A DNA stretch of 64,000 nt. It comes from Streptomyces kurssanovii (GTDB taxonomy: Bacteria > Actinomycetota > Actinomycetes > Streptomycetales > Streptomycetaceae). Made by a program: the position numbers and the translations under genes. The stretch lies in contig NZ_BMTN01000008.1 in the NCBI RefSeq assembly GCF_014649695.1, positions 1-64,000 on the forward strand. The letters run 5' to 3'. The notes below the pieces were generated by a model. The model searched no databases. It saw nothing but the letters and a program-made list of their open reading frames with translations, and was not told where the DNA came from. How positions within the stretch are numbered: position 1 is the stretch's first letter; every line of letters starts with the position of its first letter. Shown here piece after piece: positions 8,456 to 19,233 of the stretch.

Positions 8456-10780
8456 ATGCCTGTCATGGGGAGAGCAGGAAGTGGTCCGCGCGGTATCGCC
8501 GCGCGGGCCGGTGGCTGGAGCGCCCGGCACCGCTGGGCCGCCGTGGGGATCTGGGTGCTGTTCGTACTGCTCGCCATGGTGGCGGGCTCGGCCGCGGGCA
8601 CCGTCGAACTCAAGGACAGCGAGCAGCTGTCCGGCGAGACCACACAGGCAGCACGCATCACCGAGCAGGCCGGCATCGAGGAGCCCGCCTCGGAGAGCGT
8701 GCTCGTCCAGGCGAAGGACGGGTCCATCACGTCGGACGACCCTGCCTTCCGCGAGGCCGTCGACGACGTCGTGCGGGCCGTCGAGGGAACGCGTGAGGTC
8801 ACGGCCGTGACCACGCCCTACGAGACGAAGAGCATCTCGAGGGACGGCCGCAGCGCCCTGGTGCAGTTCGACGTGCGCGGGGACCCCGAGACCGCGAGCG
8901 AACGGATCGACCCCGTACTGAAGGCCGTCGCGGACGTCCAGGACCGGCACCCGGAACTGCGGGTCGAGGAGCTCGGCAGCGCCAGCATGGGCAAGACGTT
9001 CGACGAGGCGTTCGGCGACGACTTCCGGCGGGCCGAGTTCTCCGCCGTGCCCGTCGCGCTGGGCATCCTGCTGATCGCCTTCGGAGCGCTGGTCGCCGCA
9101 CTGCTGCCGGTGCTGCTCGCCATCACCGCGATCATGGCCACGATGGGCCTGATGGGCGTCGTCAGCCATGTGATGCCGATGAGCGAGACGGCCAACTCCG
9201 TGATGCTGCTCGTCGGTCTGGCCGTCGGCGTCGACTACTGCCTGTTCTATCTGCGGCGCGAACGCGAGGAGCGGGCCGCCGGACGCGACGGCCGCACCGC
9301 CATCATGATCGCGGCGGCCACCAGCGGCCGGGCCGTCGTCGTGTCGGGCGTGACGGTGTGCGTGGCCATGGCGGGCATGCTCTTCACCGGCATCGGGGAG
9401 TTCGAGTCGATGGGACTCGCCTCGCTGATCGTGGTGGCGGTGGCGATGGTCGGCTCGGTCACCGTCCTGCCCGCGCTGCTCTCCCTGCTCGGCGAGCGGG
9501 TGGAGAAGGGCCGGCTGCCCTTCCTCAACCGCCGAAAGCGGGCCGGTGCGCACGGCAGTGGTCACGGCAGTGGTCACGGCAGTGGTCACGGCAGTGGTCA
9601 CGGCAGTGGTCACAGCAGTGAGAGCCGGGTGTGGAGCCGGGTCCTCGGCGGTGTGCTCAAGCGGCCGCTGGTGTCCTTGATCGTCGCCGCGGGCGCGCTG
9701 GTCGCGATCGCCCTTCCCGCCCTCGGCATGAAGACCCAGAACTTCACCCTGGACCAGGAGTTCGGCGACTCGGTGCCGATCGTGGCGACGTACGAGCGGA
9801 TCAACGAGGCCTTCCCTGGCGGCGCCGACCCGGCCCAGGTCGTCGTCAAGGCGGACGACATCGACTCCGTACAGGTGAGGCAGGCCATCGCCGGCTTCCG
9901 CGAGCGGGCCGTCAGCTCCGGCGCGTCCGAAGGGCCGGTGGAGGTCGTCACCCACAAGGCGCAGAACGTCGCCTTCGTGTCCGTCCCCCTGGTCGGCGGA
10001 TCCGACCAGGACCGGGCGGAGAAGAGCCTCGAGAAACTGCGGGACGAGGTGCGGCCCGCGACCCTCGGGCAGGTCGACGGCGTCGAGGCGCCGATCACCG
10101 GCCAGGTCGCCGGCTCGAAGGACTTCAACGACCAGCTGACCGGGGCGGTCGTGCCCGTGTTCGCGTTCGTCGTCCTCTTCGCCTTCGTCGTGATGCTGCT
10201 GTCCTTCCGCTCCCTGACGATCGCGGTCACCTCGATCGTCCTCAACCTGCTGTCGGTGGGCGCGGCGTACGGCATCCTGACCGCCGTCTTCCAGCACGGC
10301 TGGGGCGCGTCGCTGGTCGGCGCGGAAGGCGTCGGCGCGATCATCGCGTGGCTGCCGCTGTTCCTGTTCGTGATCCTGTTCGGGCTCTCGATGGACTATC
10401 ACGTCTTCGTGGTGTCACGGATCCGCGAGGCGAGGGCCAAGGGCCGCGACACCCGCGAGGCGATCACGCACGGCGTGGTGACCACGGCGGGCGTGGTGAC
10501 GAGCGCGGCGGTCATCATGGTCGCGGTGTTCGCGATCTTCGGAACGCTGTCCATGCAGTCGATGAAGCAGATGGGCGTCGGCCTCGCGGCGGCGGTTCTG
10601 ATCGACGCGACGGTCATCCGCGGGGTGCTGCTGCCCGCGATCATGGCGCTGCTGGGTGAGCGGAACTGGTACTTCCCGAAGTGGCTCCGCTGGCTCCCGG
10701 ACATGACTCACGACGAGCCGCCGGCGCCCGAACCCTCCCGGGCGGAGGGCGCGCGGGGGGCGGACCCGGTCCACGTCTGA
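8456..10780 (+). CDS. MMPL/RND-type membrane transporter
   Basis: A 774-residue MMPL-family exporter of lipids or hydrophobic compounds. It has the duplicated plan of the family: one N-terminal membrane helix (WAAVGIWVLFVLLAMVAGS), a periplasm-side domain, a five-helix bundle, then the same again. The proton-relay Asp-Tyr pair occurs in both halves, in GLAVGVDYCLFYLRRE and FGLSMDYHVFVVSRI. Between the halves is an unusual His-Gly-Ser repeat (about residues 366-389). GAGGGGAC overlaps the ATG at 8456 closely; an ATG at 8465 has better spacing and may be the true start. No regulator is adjacent. Confidence 0.92.
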   Translation: MPVMGRAGSGPRGIAARAGGWSARHRWAAVGIWVLFVLLAMVAGSAAGTVELKDSEQLSGETTQAARITEQAGIEEPASESVLVQAKDGSITSDDPAFREAVDDVVRAVEGTREVTAVTTPYETKSISRDGRSALVQFDVRGDPETASERIDPVLKAVADVQDRHPELRVEELGSASMGKTFDEAFGDDFRRAEFSAVPVALGILLIAFGALVAALLPVLLAITAIMATMGLMGVVSHVMPMSETANSVMLLVGLAVGVDYCLFYLRREREERAAGRDGRTAIMIAAATSGRAVVVSGVTVCVAMAGMLFTGIGEFESMGLASLIVVAVAMVGSVTVLPALLSLLGERVEKGRLPFLNRRKRAGAHGSGHGSGHGSGHGSGHGSGHSSESRVWSRVLGGVLKRPLVSLIVAAGALVAIALPALGMKTQNFTLDQEFGDSVPIVATYERINEAFPGGADPAQVVVKADDIDSVQVRQAIAGFRERAVSSGASEGPVEVVTHKAQNVAFVSVPLVGGSDQDRAEKSLEKLRDEVRPATLGQVDGVEAPITGQVAGSKDFNDQLTGAVVPVFAFVVLFAFVVMLLSFRSLTIAVTSIVLNLLSVGAAYGILTAVFQHGWGASLVGAEGVGAIIAWLPLFLFVILFGLSMDYHVFVVSRIREARAKGRDTREAITHGVVTTAGVVTSAAVIMVAVFAIFGTLSMQSMKQMGVGLAAAVLIDATVIRGVLLPAIMALLGERNWYFPKWLRWLPDMTHDEPPAPEPSRAEGARGADPVHV
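9551..9622 (+). repeat. 12-bp tandem repeat coding (His-Gly-Ser-Gly)n in the MMPL gene
   Basis: Five exact copies of CACGGCAGTGGT run from 9551 to 9610, then one changed copy to 9622. Being 12 bases long they keep frame and encode HGSG five times, then HSSE. The repeat sits in the cytoplasmic linker between the two transmembrane bundles. Identity between copies at the DNA level suggests recent expansion by slippage. Confidence 0.95.
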
Positions 10781-10834
10781 GGCGGGCGGGGGCGGGCTGC
10801 CTCTGCGGCGGGCTTCTCCCCGACCCGCCCCTTC

Positions 10835-11154
10835 CCGGAACCGGGCTCCGCCCGGACCCGGCACCGCGCTCCGCGCGGTGTTTCGGGGGGCTCCCCCTAC
10901 GCCTGGCGGCGTGGGGGGGGGGACCCCCACCGGACCCCCGCGCCTCAAACGCCGGCGAGGCTGAAGTGGCCTCCGCCGCCGGCGAGGCTGATTTCACTGA
11001 GGGAAATCCAGCCCGACTGGGGGCACCTCCCACGGCCGCCAGGCCGTAGGGGGAGCTTGAGGGCACCGGGCACCGCGCGAAGCGCAATACGCCGCCCGCG
11101 GGGGCGGCACGGGGCCGCAGCGCGGTGGCGGGTCCGGGCGGAGCCCGGTTCCGG
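10835..11154. repeat. Nested palindromic repeat element between convergent genes
   Basis: An intergenic element between the convergent MMPL and glycosyltransferase genes. Outer arms 10835-10870 and 11119-11154 are inverted copies of about 36 bases with one mismatch; the left arm continues to 10826 and matches again beyond a 25-base insertion in the right arm. An inner pair of arms (about 10890-10914 and 11032-11056, containing GCTCCCCCTACG) is also inverted. The core has two direct copies of GCCGGCGAGGCTGA (10951-10964 and 10978-10991), a motif seen in scattered intergenic repeats of Streptomyces. No ORF in the 433-base gap is convincing. Confidence 0.75.
10862..10883 (+). terminator. Probable terminator of the MMPL gene
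   Basis: Perfect hairpin CACCGCGC-TCC-GCGCGGTG at 10862-10880 followed by TTT, about 80 bases past the MMPL stop. It overlaps the end of the left outer arm of the palindromic element. Confidence 0.6.
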
Positions 11155-11182
11155 GGTCCGGGGCTTGCCCCGGTTCCGGGAA

Positions 11183-11211
11183 GGGGCGGGGAGGGGAACA
11201 AGCCCCGCCCC
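11183..11211 (-). terminator. Probable terminator of the glycosyltransferase gene
   Basis: GGGGCGGGG (11183-11191) pairs with CCCCGCCCC (11203-11211) across an 11-base loop, starting 2 bases beyond the stop codon of the minus-strand glycosyltransferase. Confidence 0.6.
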
Positions 11212-11213
11212 GG

Positions 11214-14154
<2,941 letters not shown>

Positions 14155-14175
14155 CCCCCCTCACCGCCCCCGGCC

Positions 14176-14206
14176 GGCGCGGCGACCGTCTGCCGGTCGC
14201 CGCGCC
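14176..14206. terminator. Hairpin between xylanase and sugar-transporter genes
   Basis: Perfect 13-bp stem: GGCGCGGCGACCG at 14176-14188, 5-base loop, right arm 14194-14206. It lies 21 bases after the xylanase stop, between convergent genes, and could serve both directions. Confidence 0.7.
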
Positions 14207-14313
14207 GTTCGCGGGGACCGCGCCGAATGCCGGGGGCCGCGCCCCATGCCGGCGGGAGCATGTGGCAGCGCCCGGACGGAACCGTGTGCCGAACGGCCGG
14301 GTAGGCCACGGCC

Positions 14314-15618
14314 TCAGCGCTGATACCGGGCCAGCACCAGGTTCCCGTCCTTCACCAGCCGCTCCTTCAGCTCCTTCTCGTCGATCGCACCGCTGTAGAA
14401 CTCCTGGTACGCAGGCGTCGCCACCTTGTCCTTCCACTCCGGGTAGCCGCGCACCGCCTGGGCCGGGGCCGACCGCAGATGCCGGGCGAGGTCCGCGCCG
14501 GTCGCCCATCCGTCCTTCTCGGTGTGCAGGGCCGGGTCGCCGAGGGCCTGTGTGCCCGTCGGCAGCATCCAGTCGCCCTTGGCCAGCCGGACCATGTTCT
14601 GCGGGCGCAGCATGAAGTCGATGAACTGCGCCGCTTCCTTCTTGTGCGCGCTGTCCTGCGCGACGGAGAGCGTCTGCGGGCTGACTCCCTGGGCGGGCCC
14701 GTCCGGCCCGGCGGGCGCGGGCAGCACCGTCCACCTGAAGCCCTCCGGTGCCTGCTGGGCGATCTGCTGCCGGTACGAGAAACCCAGCGGCACCATCGCG
14801 TACTTGCCGCCGAAGAAGCCGGGCAGGGTGTCCGACCCGCCCATGCCCAGGGTGCTGCGTGAGGCGCTCCTGTCGACGTTGACCTGGTCGTGGATCGTGC
14901 CGGGCACGACGCCGTCGCCGTCCCTGAAGTCGATGGTGACCTTGCCGTCCTGCCCCCGGTGGAACAGCCTGCCGCCCGCGGACAGCCCCAGGTTGAGCGT
15001 GACGGACACGGGCTCCTTGAGCGGCCAGGCGACGGCGTACTTCCCCTTGCCCATCGTCTTCGTCAGGTCCTTGGTGACCTGCCGGAACTCCTCCCAGCTC
15101 CAGGGCCGCTCTGCCGTGGGGAGCCGGACCCCGGACGTCTCGAGGATCTCGGTGTTGGCGATCAGCACCCGCGGTTCCTGGAGGAACGGGACGCCGTACA
15201 CGCCGTCGCCGAACGTCGTCGTCTCCCAGCTCTGCCGCGGGATGTCCGCCCTCAGGCGCTCGGGCAGCAGCTCGGTCAGGTCCGCGAGACAGCCCCCGTA
15301 GGCGAAGTCGGCGAGGTCGTCGGAGGCGTCATGGATGATGTCGGGCGCCTCACCGCCCTCGAAGGAGGTGAGCAGCTGGTCGTGGACGCTGTCCCAGCTG
15401 CCCTGGACGTACTCGACCTGGACGTCGGGGTGGGCGGCGTTCCACTCCTCCACCAGTTCCTTGTTGGCGTCGACGGACTCCTGCTGCCAGGCCAGCGACT
15501 GGAAGCGGAGCCTGATCGTGCCGTCGTCGCGGGCCGGGCCGTCCGAGCATCCCGTCATCAGCAGGGCGAGTGCGGCGGCGGCCGCGAGCAGCCGGCCCCG
15601 TGGTCTCCGTGTGCGCAT
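14314..15618 (-). CDS. Carbohydrate ABC transporter substrate-binding lipoprotein
   Basis: Extracellular solute-binding protein family 1 (MalE-like), 434 residues, for an oligosaccharide importer. The signal is lipoprotein-type: RRPRGRLLAAAAALALLMTGC with lipobox MTGC. The mature protein shows the family pattern (LVEEWNAAHPDVQVEYVQGS, then GGEAPDIIHD). Its ATG overlaps the stop of the upstream permease (ATGA), so the three transporter genes form one operon with the binding protein last, which is less usual than first. No ATPase gene is present; in Streptomyces a shared MsiK-type ATPase often serves such systems. The sugar is not predictable. Confidence 0.92.
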   Translation of the reverse strand: MRTRRPRGRLLAAAAALALLMTGCSDGPARDDGTIRLRFQSLAWQQESVDANKELVEEWNAAHPDVQVEYVQGSWDSVHDQLLTSFEGGEAPDIIHDASDDLADFAYGGCLADLTELLPERLRADIPRQSWETTTFGDGVYGVPFLQEPRVLIANTEILETSGVRLPTAERPWSWEEFRQVTKDLTKTMGKGKYAVAWPLKEPVSVTLNLGLSAGGRLFHRGQDGKVTIDFRDGDGVVPGTIHDQVNVDRSASRSTLGMGGSDTLPGFFGGKYAMVPLGFSYRQQIAQQAPEGFRWTVLPAPAGPDGPAQGVSPQTLSVAQDSAHKKEAAQFIDFMLRPQNMVRLAKGDWMLPTGTQALGDPALHTEKDGWATGADLARHLRSAPAQAVRGYPEWKDKVATPAYQEFYSGAIDEKELKERLVKDGNLVLARYQR

Positions 15619-16460
15619 CAGCTCTTCACCGCCCCGGCCAGCATGCCGCCCGTGATCCGCTTCTGGATGATCGCGAAGATGACGAGCGAGGGGATCGTCG
15701 CGAGGAAAGCGGCCGCGGCAAGCGGCCCCAGGTCGGCGACGCCCTCCGCGCCGAGGAAGTGGGTCAGCACGACCGGCAGGGTCTGCTTCTCCGGCGTCTT
15801 GAGCAGGACGAGCGCGAAGAAGAACTCGTTCCACGCGGTGATGAACGCGAACAGCGCGGTGGCGACGATGCCCGGCGCCAGCAGCGGCGCGGTGACCGAC
15901 ACCAGCGTACGGAGCCGGCTCGCACCGTCGACCGCCGCCGCCTCCTCCAACTCGCCCGGCACCGCCCGGACATAGCCGACGAGCATCCACAGTGCGAACG
16001 GCAGCGACCAGACGACGTACACCATGATCAGGCCGGACAGGGTGTTGATCAGCTGAAGGTTCTTCAGGACGAGGAAGAGCGGAATGATCACCAGGACGAA
16101 CGGGAAGGCCTGGCTGACCACGACCCAACCTGTCGCCGCCGTCGTGAGCCTGCCGCGGCGGCGGGCCATCGTGTACGCCATGGGGGTCGCGATCACGACG
16201 GCGATCAGCGCGGCGGCGAGGGCCGCGATCAGGCTGTTGCCGGCGGCCTGGAGAAGCGGCTGCTCGTCGAAGGCCTGCCGGAAGTTCGCCAGGGTCGGGT
16301 TCACCGGGATCCATGTGGGGTGCAGCGACCCGAGCTCGCGCGGCGGTTTGAACGCCGTCGAGATCAACCACAGGAACGGGAAGGCGAGGAGGACCAGATA
16401 GCCGAGGAGCGCGGCGTACTGTCCGGCGCGCCCCGCCCTGCCGGTACGCAGAGCCGTCAT
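15618..16460 (-). CDS. Carbohydrate ABC transporter permease (second)
   Basis: MalG-like membrane permease, 280 residues with about six helices; the first is YAALLGYLVLLAFPFLWLIST. The EAA loop is seen as ELEEAAAVDGASRLRTLVSV, the contact for an ATPase. It overlaps both neighbours by 4 bases (ATGA), so translation is coupled throughout the operon. Pairs with the MalF-like protein encoded upstream. Confidence 0.93.
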   Translation of the reverse strand: MTALRTGRAGRAGQYAALLGYLVLLAFPFLWLISTAFKPPRELGSLHPTWIPVNPTLANFRQAFDEQPLLQAAGNSLIAALAAALIAVVIATPMAYTMARRRGRLTTAATGWVVVSQAFPFVLVIIPLFLVLKNLQLINTLSGLIMVYVVWSLPFALWMLVGYVRAVPGELEEAAAVDGASRLRTLVSVTAPLLAPGIVATALFAFITAWNEFFFALVLLKTPEKQTLPVVLTHFLGAEGVADLGPLAAAAFLATIPSLVIFAIIQKRITGGMLAGAVKS

Positions 16461-17386
16461 GCGTCCTCACCTCCCTTGAGTCGTCCCACCAGGTAGAAGG
16501 CGAGCATCACCGAGATGAGCGCGACCATGACGCAGCCCATCGCCGCCGCGTAGCCGAACTGGCCGTAGCGGAAGGCCTGTTCGTAGGCGAAGAGCATGGG
16601 CAGCCGGGTCCGGCCGCCCGGCCCGCCGCTCGTGAGCACGTACACCAGCGCGAAGGCGTTGAAGTTCCAGATGAAGTTCAGGGCGGTGACGGCGAGCGCG
16701 ACCGGTCTGATCGCCGGCCAGGTGACGGTGCGGAACCGGCGCCAGGCGCCCGCGCCGTCGAGGGCGGCCGCCTCGTGCAGCTCGTGCGGGGTGTTCTGCA
16801 GTCCGGCGAGCAGGGCGACGGTGGTCTGCGGCATCCCGGCCCAGATCCCGACCACGATGACCGCCGGCAGGGCGGTGGCGAGGCCCGTGAGCCAATCCTG
16901 TCCGCTGCCCAGGCCCAGATCCCGGAGGGTCTCGTTGAGGATGCCCGCGTCGGGGTTGTAGACGAGCCGCCACATGATGCCGACCACGACCTCGGGCATC
17001 GCCCACGGGACGATCGCCAGCGCCCGGGCGAGCCAGCGAAGGCGCAGCCGCTGGTCGAGCAGCAGGGCGAGACCGAGCGCGAGCAGGAACTGCGGGACGG
17101 TCACCCCGACCGCCCACAGCAGGCCGATCCGGAACGACTCCCAGAAGAGTGTGTCGTGGAGCAGATCCTGGAAGTTGAGCGTGCCGACCCACTCTGTGGG
17201 TTCGGTGCGGCCGGCCTGAGCGTCGGTGAAGGCCAGCGAGATGCCGTAGAGCAGCGGTCCCACGCTCAGCACCAGGATGGGGATCAGCGCGGGGAGTACG
17301 AGGAACCAGGCCCCGTGGTCCACCGTTCCCCCGGTGCTCCGGGCCGCCTTCCTCCCGGACCGCGCCGTCGCGGTCGCCGATATCAC
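16457..17386 (-). CDS. Carbohydrate ABC transporter permease (first)
   Basis: MalF-like permease, 309 residues, first gene of the operon. A short basic N-terminus precedes the first helix (FLVLPALIPILVLSVGPLLY); the EAA loop is HELHEAAALDGAGAWRRFRT. The GTG at 17386 is chosen because AAGGAGT sits 7-8 bases upstream; the longer open frame to 17551 overlaps the start of the divergent kinase gene. Divergent spacing to that kinase is 146 bases, where the promoter should lie; I see no strong symmetric operator there. Confidence 0.92.
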   Translation of the reverse strand: MISATATARSGRKAARSTGGTVDHGAWFLVLPALIPILVLSVGPLLYGISLAFTDAQAGRTEPTEWVGTLNFQDLLHDTLFWESFRIGLLWAVGVTVPQFLLALGLALLLDQRLRLRWLARALAIVPWAMPEVVVGIMWRLVYNPDAGILNETLRDLGLGSGQDWLTGLATALPAVIVVGIWAGMPQTTVALLAGLQNTPHELHEAAALDGAGAWRRFRTVTWPAIRPVALAVTALNFIWNFNAFALVYVLTSGGPGGRTRLPMLFAYEQAFRYGQFGYAAAMGCVMVALISVMLAFYLVGRLKGGEDA

Positions 17387-17532
17387 GTATTCGACTCCTT
17401 CGGGCGGCTGGTCATGGATTGTCCGGCCGCCCCGGCGGCCACCGTCATCGTGCTGACGGGTCGTCGGTTCGTCAAGGCGACCTGCACGGATGCGAGACTT
17501 TGTCGGATTCACGACGGTGCTGGGAGAGGACG

Positions 17533-18384
17533 ATGGACGAGACACGGGCACGCGAGGTGCTGACGGCAGCCGGTTTCCCGGCGGACGCGGCCTTGCTGGC
17601 GCTCGGCGAGAACGCCGTGTTCGCGGCGGACCGGACCGTGGTGAAGGTCGGCCGGGACGCCGAGACGCTGCCGCGGGCCGAGCGGGAACTCGCGGTCGCC
17701 GGCTGGCTGGAGAGCGCCGGAGTGCCGGCGGTACGGGCCGCCGAGCCCACGCCGAGGCTGGTCGACGGCCACCCGGTGACGGTGTGGCACCGCCTTCCCG
17801 ACGCCGTACGGCCGGCGGGGCCGGCCGACCTCGCGGAACTGCTGCGCCTCTTCCACGCGCTCCCCGCCCCTTCCTTCGAGCTGCCCCGCCGGGAGCTGCT
17901 CGGCGGTGTCGAACGCTGGCTGCGGCTCGCGGGCGACGCGATCGATCCGGCCGACGCCGCGTACCTGCGGGAGCGCCGCGACGGGTTCGAAGCCGCCGCG
18001 GCCGGCCTCGTCCCGCACCTCACGCCGGGCCCGATCCACGGCGACGCGCTCCCCCGCAACGTCCTTGTGGGCCCGGACGGCCCGGTCCTCGTCGACCTCG
18101 AGACCGTCTCGTCGGACCTGCGCGAGCACGACCTGGTGGTCATGGCCCTGTCCCGCGACCGCTACGGCCTGCCCGCCGAGGCGTACGACGCGTTCACCGG
18201 CACCTACGGCTGGGACGTGCGGGAGTGGGAGGGCTGCGCCGTCCTGCGCGGCGCCCGTGAGACGGCCAGCTGCGCCTGGGTCGCCCAGCACGCTCCGGCG
18301 AACCCGCGGGCGCTGGCAGAATTCCGCCGCCGGGTGGCCTCCCTGCGCGGCAACGACCCCGAGGTGCGCTGGTACCCGTTCTAG
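17533..18384 (+). CDS. Aminoglycoside phosphotransferase (APH)-fold kinase
   Basis: A 283-residue protein of the APH/choline kinase superfamily. The ATP-binding lobe and the catalytic loop are visible: PIHGDALPRNVLV holds the catalytic Asp and the metal-binding Asn, and VLVDLETVSSDL is the DFE/DFG-equivalent metal motif. Family members phosphorylate small alcohols, sugars or antibiotics; nothing here favours drug resistance over metabolism. GGGAGAGGA precedes the ATG at 17533. It diverges from the sugar transporter operon, which makes a sugar or amino-alcohol substrate plausible but unproven. Its stop overlaps the stop of the next, convergent gene. Confidence 0.85.
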   Translation: MDETRAREVLTAAGFPADAALLALGENAVFAADRTVVKVGRDAETLPRAERELAVAGWLESAGVPAVRAAEPTPRLVDGHPVTVWHRLPDAVRPAGPADLAELLRLFHALPAPSFELPRRELLGGVERWLRLAGDAIDPADAAYLRERRDGFEAAAAGLVPHLTPGPIHGDALPRNVLVGPDGPVLVDLETVSSDLREHDLVVMALSRDRYGLPAEAYDAFTGTYGWDVREWEGCAVLRGARETASCAWVAQHAPANPRALAEFRRRVASLRGNDPEVRWYPF

Positions 18385-19142
18385 GGACCCTCGTTCGGAA
18401 CCGAACGGAACGAGAGGGCCTGGCCGACGACCGGCGCCGGCTCCCGCATCGGCCAGGAGGTGTCGATCACGGCGTCGGCGGTGCCCTTGCGGCGCAGGAA
18501 ACTCTGGAATCCGACCGCCCACTCCGCGTACCAGTCGATCTGCCGTTCGTGCAGCTCCGCCACGGTGAGGGAGGCGACCGTGGCGTGCCGCTCGGCTATC
18601 GCGCAGGCCACCAGGACCGCGGCGCGGGCGTCGGCGTCGGCGTGGTGGGCGCTGCCGAGCACCACGCCGTATTCGACGCAGACCGCTTCGAGGGTGCGCT
18701 TGCCCTTGCGGTAGCGGTCGACCGCCCGGTCGATGGTGTACGGATCGATGACGGGGCCGATCGGGCGGCCGTCCAGCCGCTCACCGAGCGAGGGCAGGCC
18801 GTGCCGCCGCAACTCGGCCGCCAGCAGCGTCAGATCGAAGGCGGCGTTGTAGGCGACGACCGGGACGCCCTGCCGCCAGTGTGCGGTCAGCGTGCCGGCG
18901 ATCTCCTCGACCACCTCGCGCGCGGGCCGGCCCTCCGCGGACGCCCGCTCGTTGCTGATGCCGTGGATCGCGGATGCCTGCGCGGGAATCCTTATCCCCG
19001 GGTCGGCCATCCAGCCGTGGCTCCGCACCGGCTCGCCGGCCCGCAGCTCGACGACGGCCGCGGTGACGATGCGCGCGTCGAGCGGATCGGTCCCTGTCGT
19101 CTCCAGATCGAAGCCGACGAGCAGTTCGCGGTGCCAGGACAT
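18381..19142 (-). CDS. DnaQ-like 3'-5' exonuclease (DEDD)
   Basis: A 253-residue DEDD exonuclease, probably DNA polymerase III epsilon-like. Exo I is GFDLETTGTD near residue 10, exo II is in VVAYNAAFDLTLL, and the third motif is seen as GSAHHADADARAA, with the His-x4-Asp of the DEDDh class (H-x-A-D-A-D). The ATG at 19142 follows AAGGGGG. No polymerase or helicase domain is fused. It could act in repair or proofread stand-alone. Its TAG stop shares the four bases CTAG with the TAG stop of the convergent APH gene. Confidence 0.88.
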   Translation of the reverse strand: MSWHRELLVGFDLETTGTDPLDARIVTAAVVELRAGEPVRSHGWMADPGIRIPAQASAIHGISNERASAEGRPAREVVEEIAGTLTAHWRQGVPVVAYNAAFDLTLLAAELRRHGLPSLGERLDGRPIGPVIDPYTIDRAVDRYRKGKRTLEAVCVEYGVVLGSAHHADADARAAVLVACAIAERHATVASLTVAELHERQIDWYAEWAVGFQSFLRRKGTADAVIDTSWPMREPAPVVGQALSFRSVPNEGP

Positions 19143-19233
19143 GGGTGCCCCCTTCTGTGTGGTGCGGTGGTGCTTCCCCCAGTTGACGACCACTCTCGCA
19201 CGGGCCACTGACAGCCGGTTCGGACCGGGGCAC

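Noticed and set aside
9551-9622. Tandem 12-base units considered as a CRISPR or minisatellite outside genes
   Set aside because: Units are in frame inside the MMPL gene and have no spacers.
17533-18384. APH-like kinase called as aminoglycoside resistance
   Set aside because: Only the superfamily motifs are visible; members with metabolic substrates are more common and no resistance context is present.
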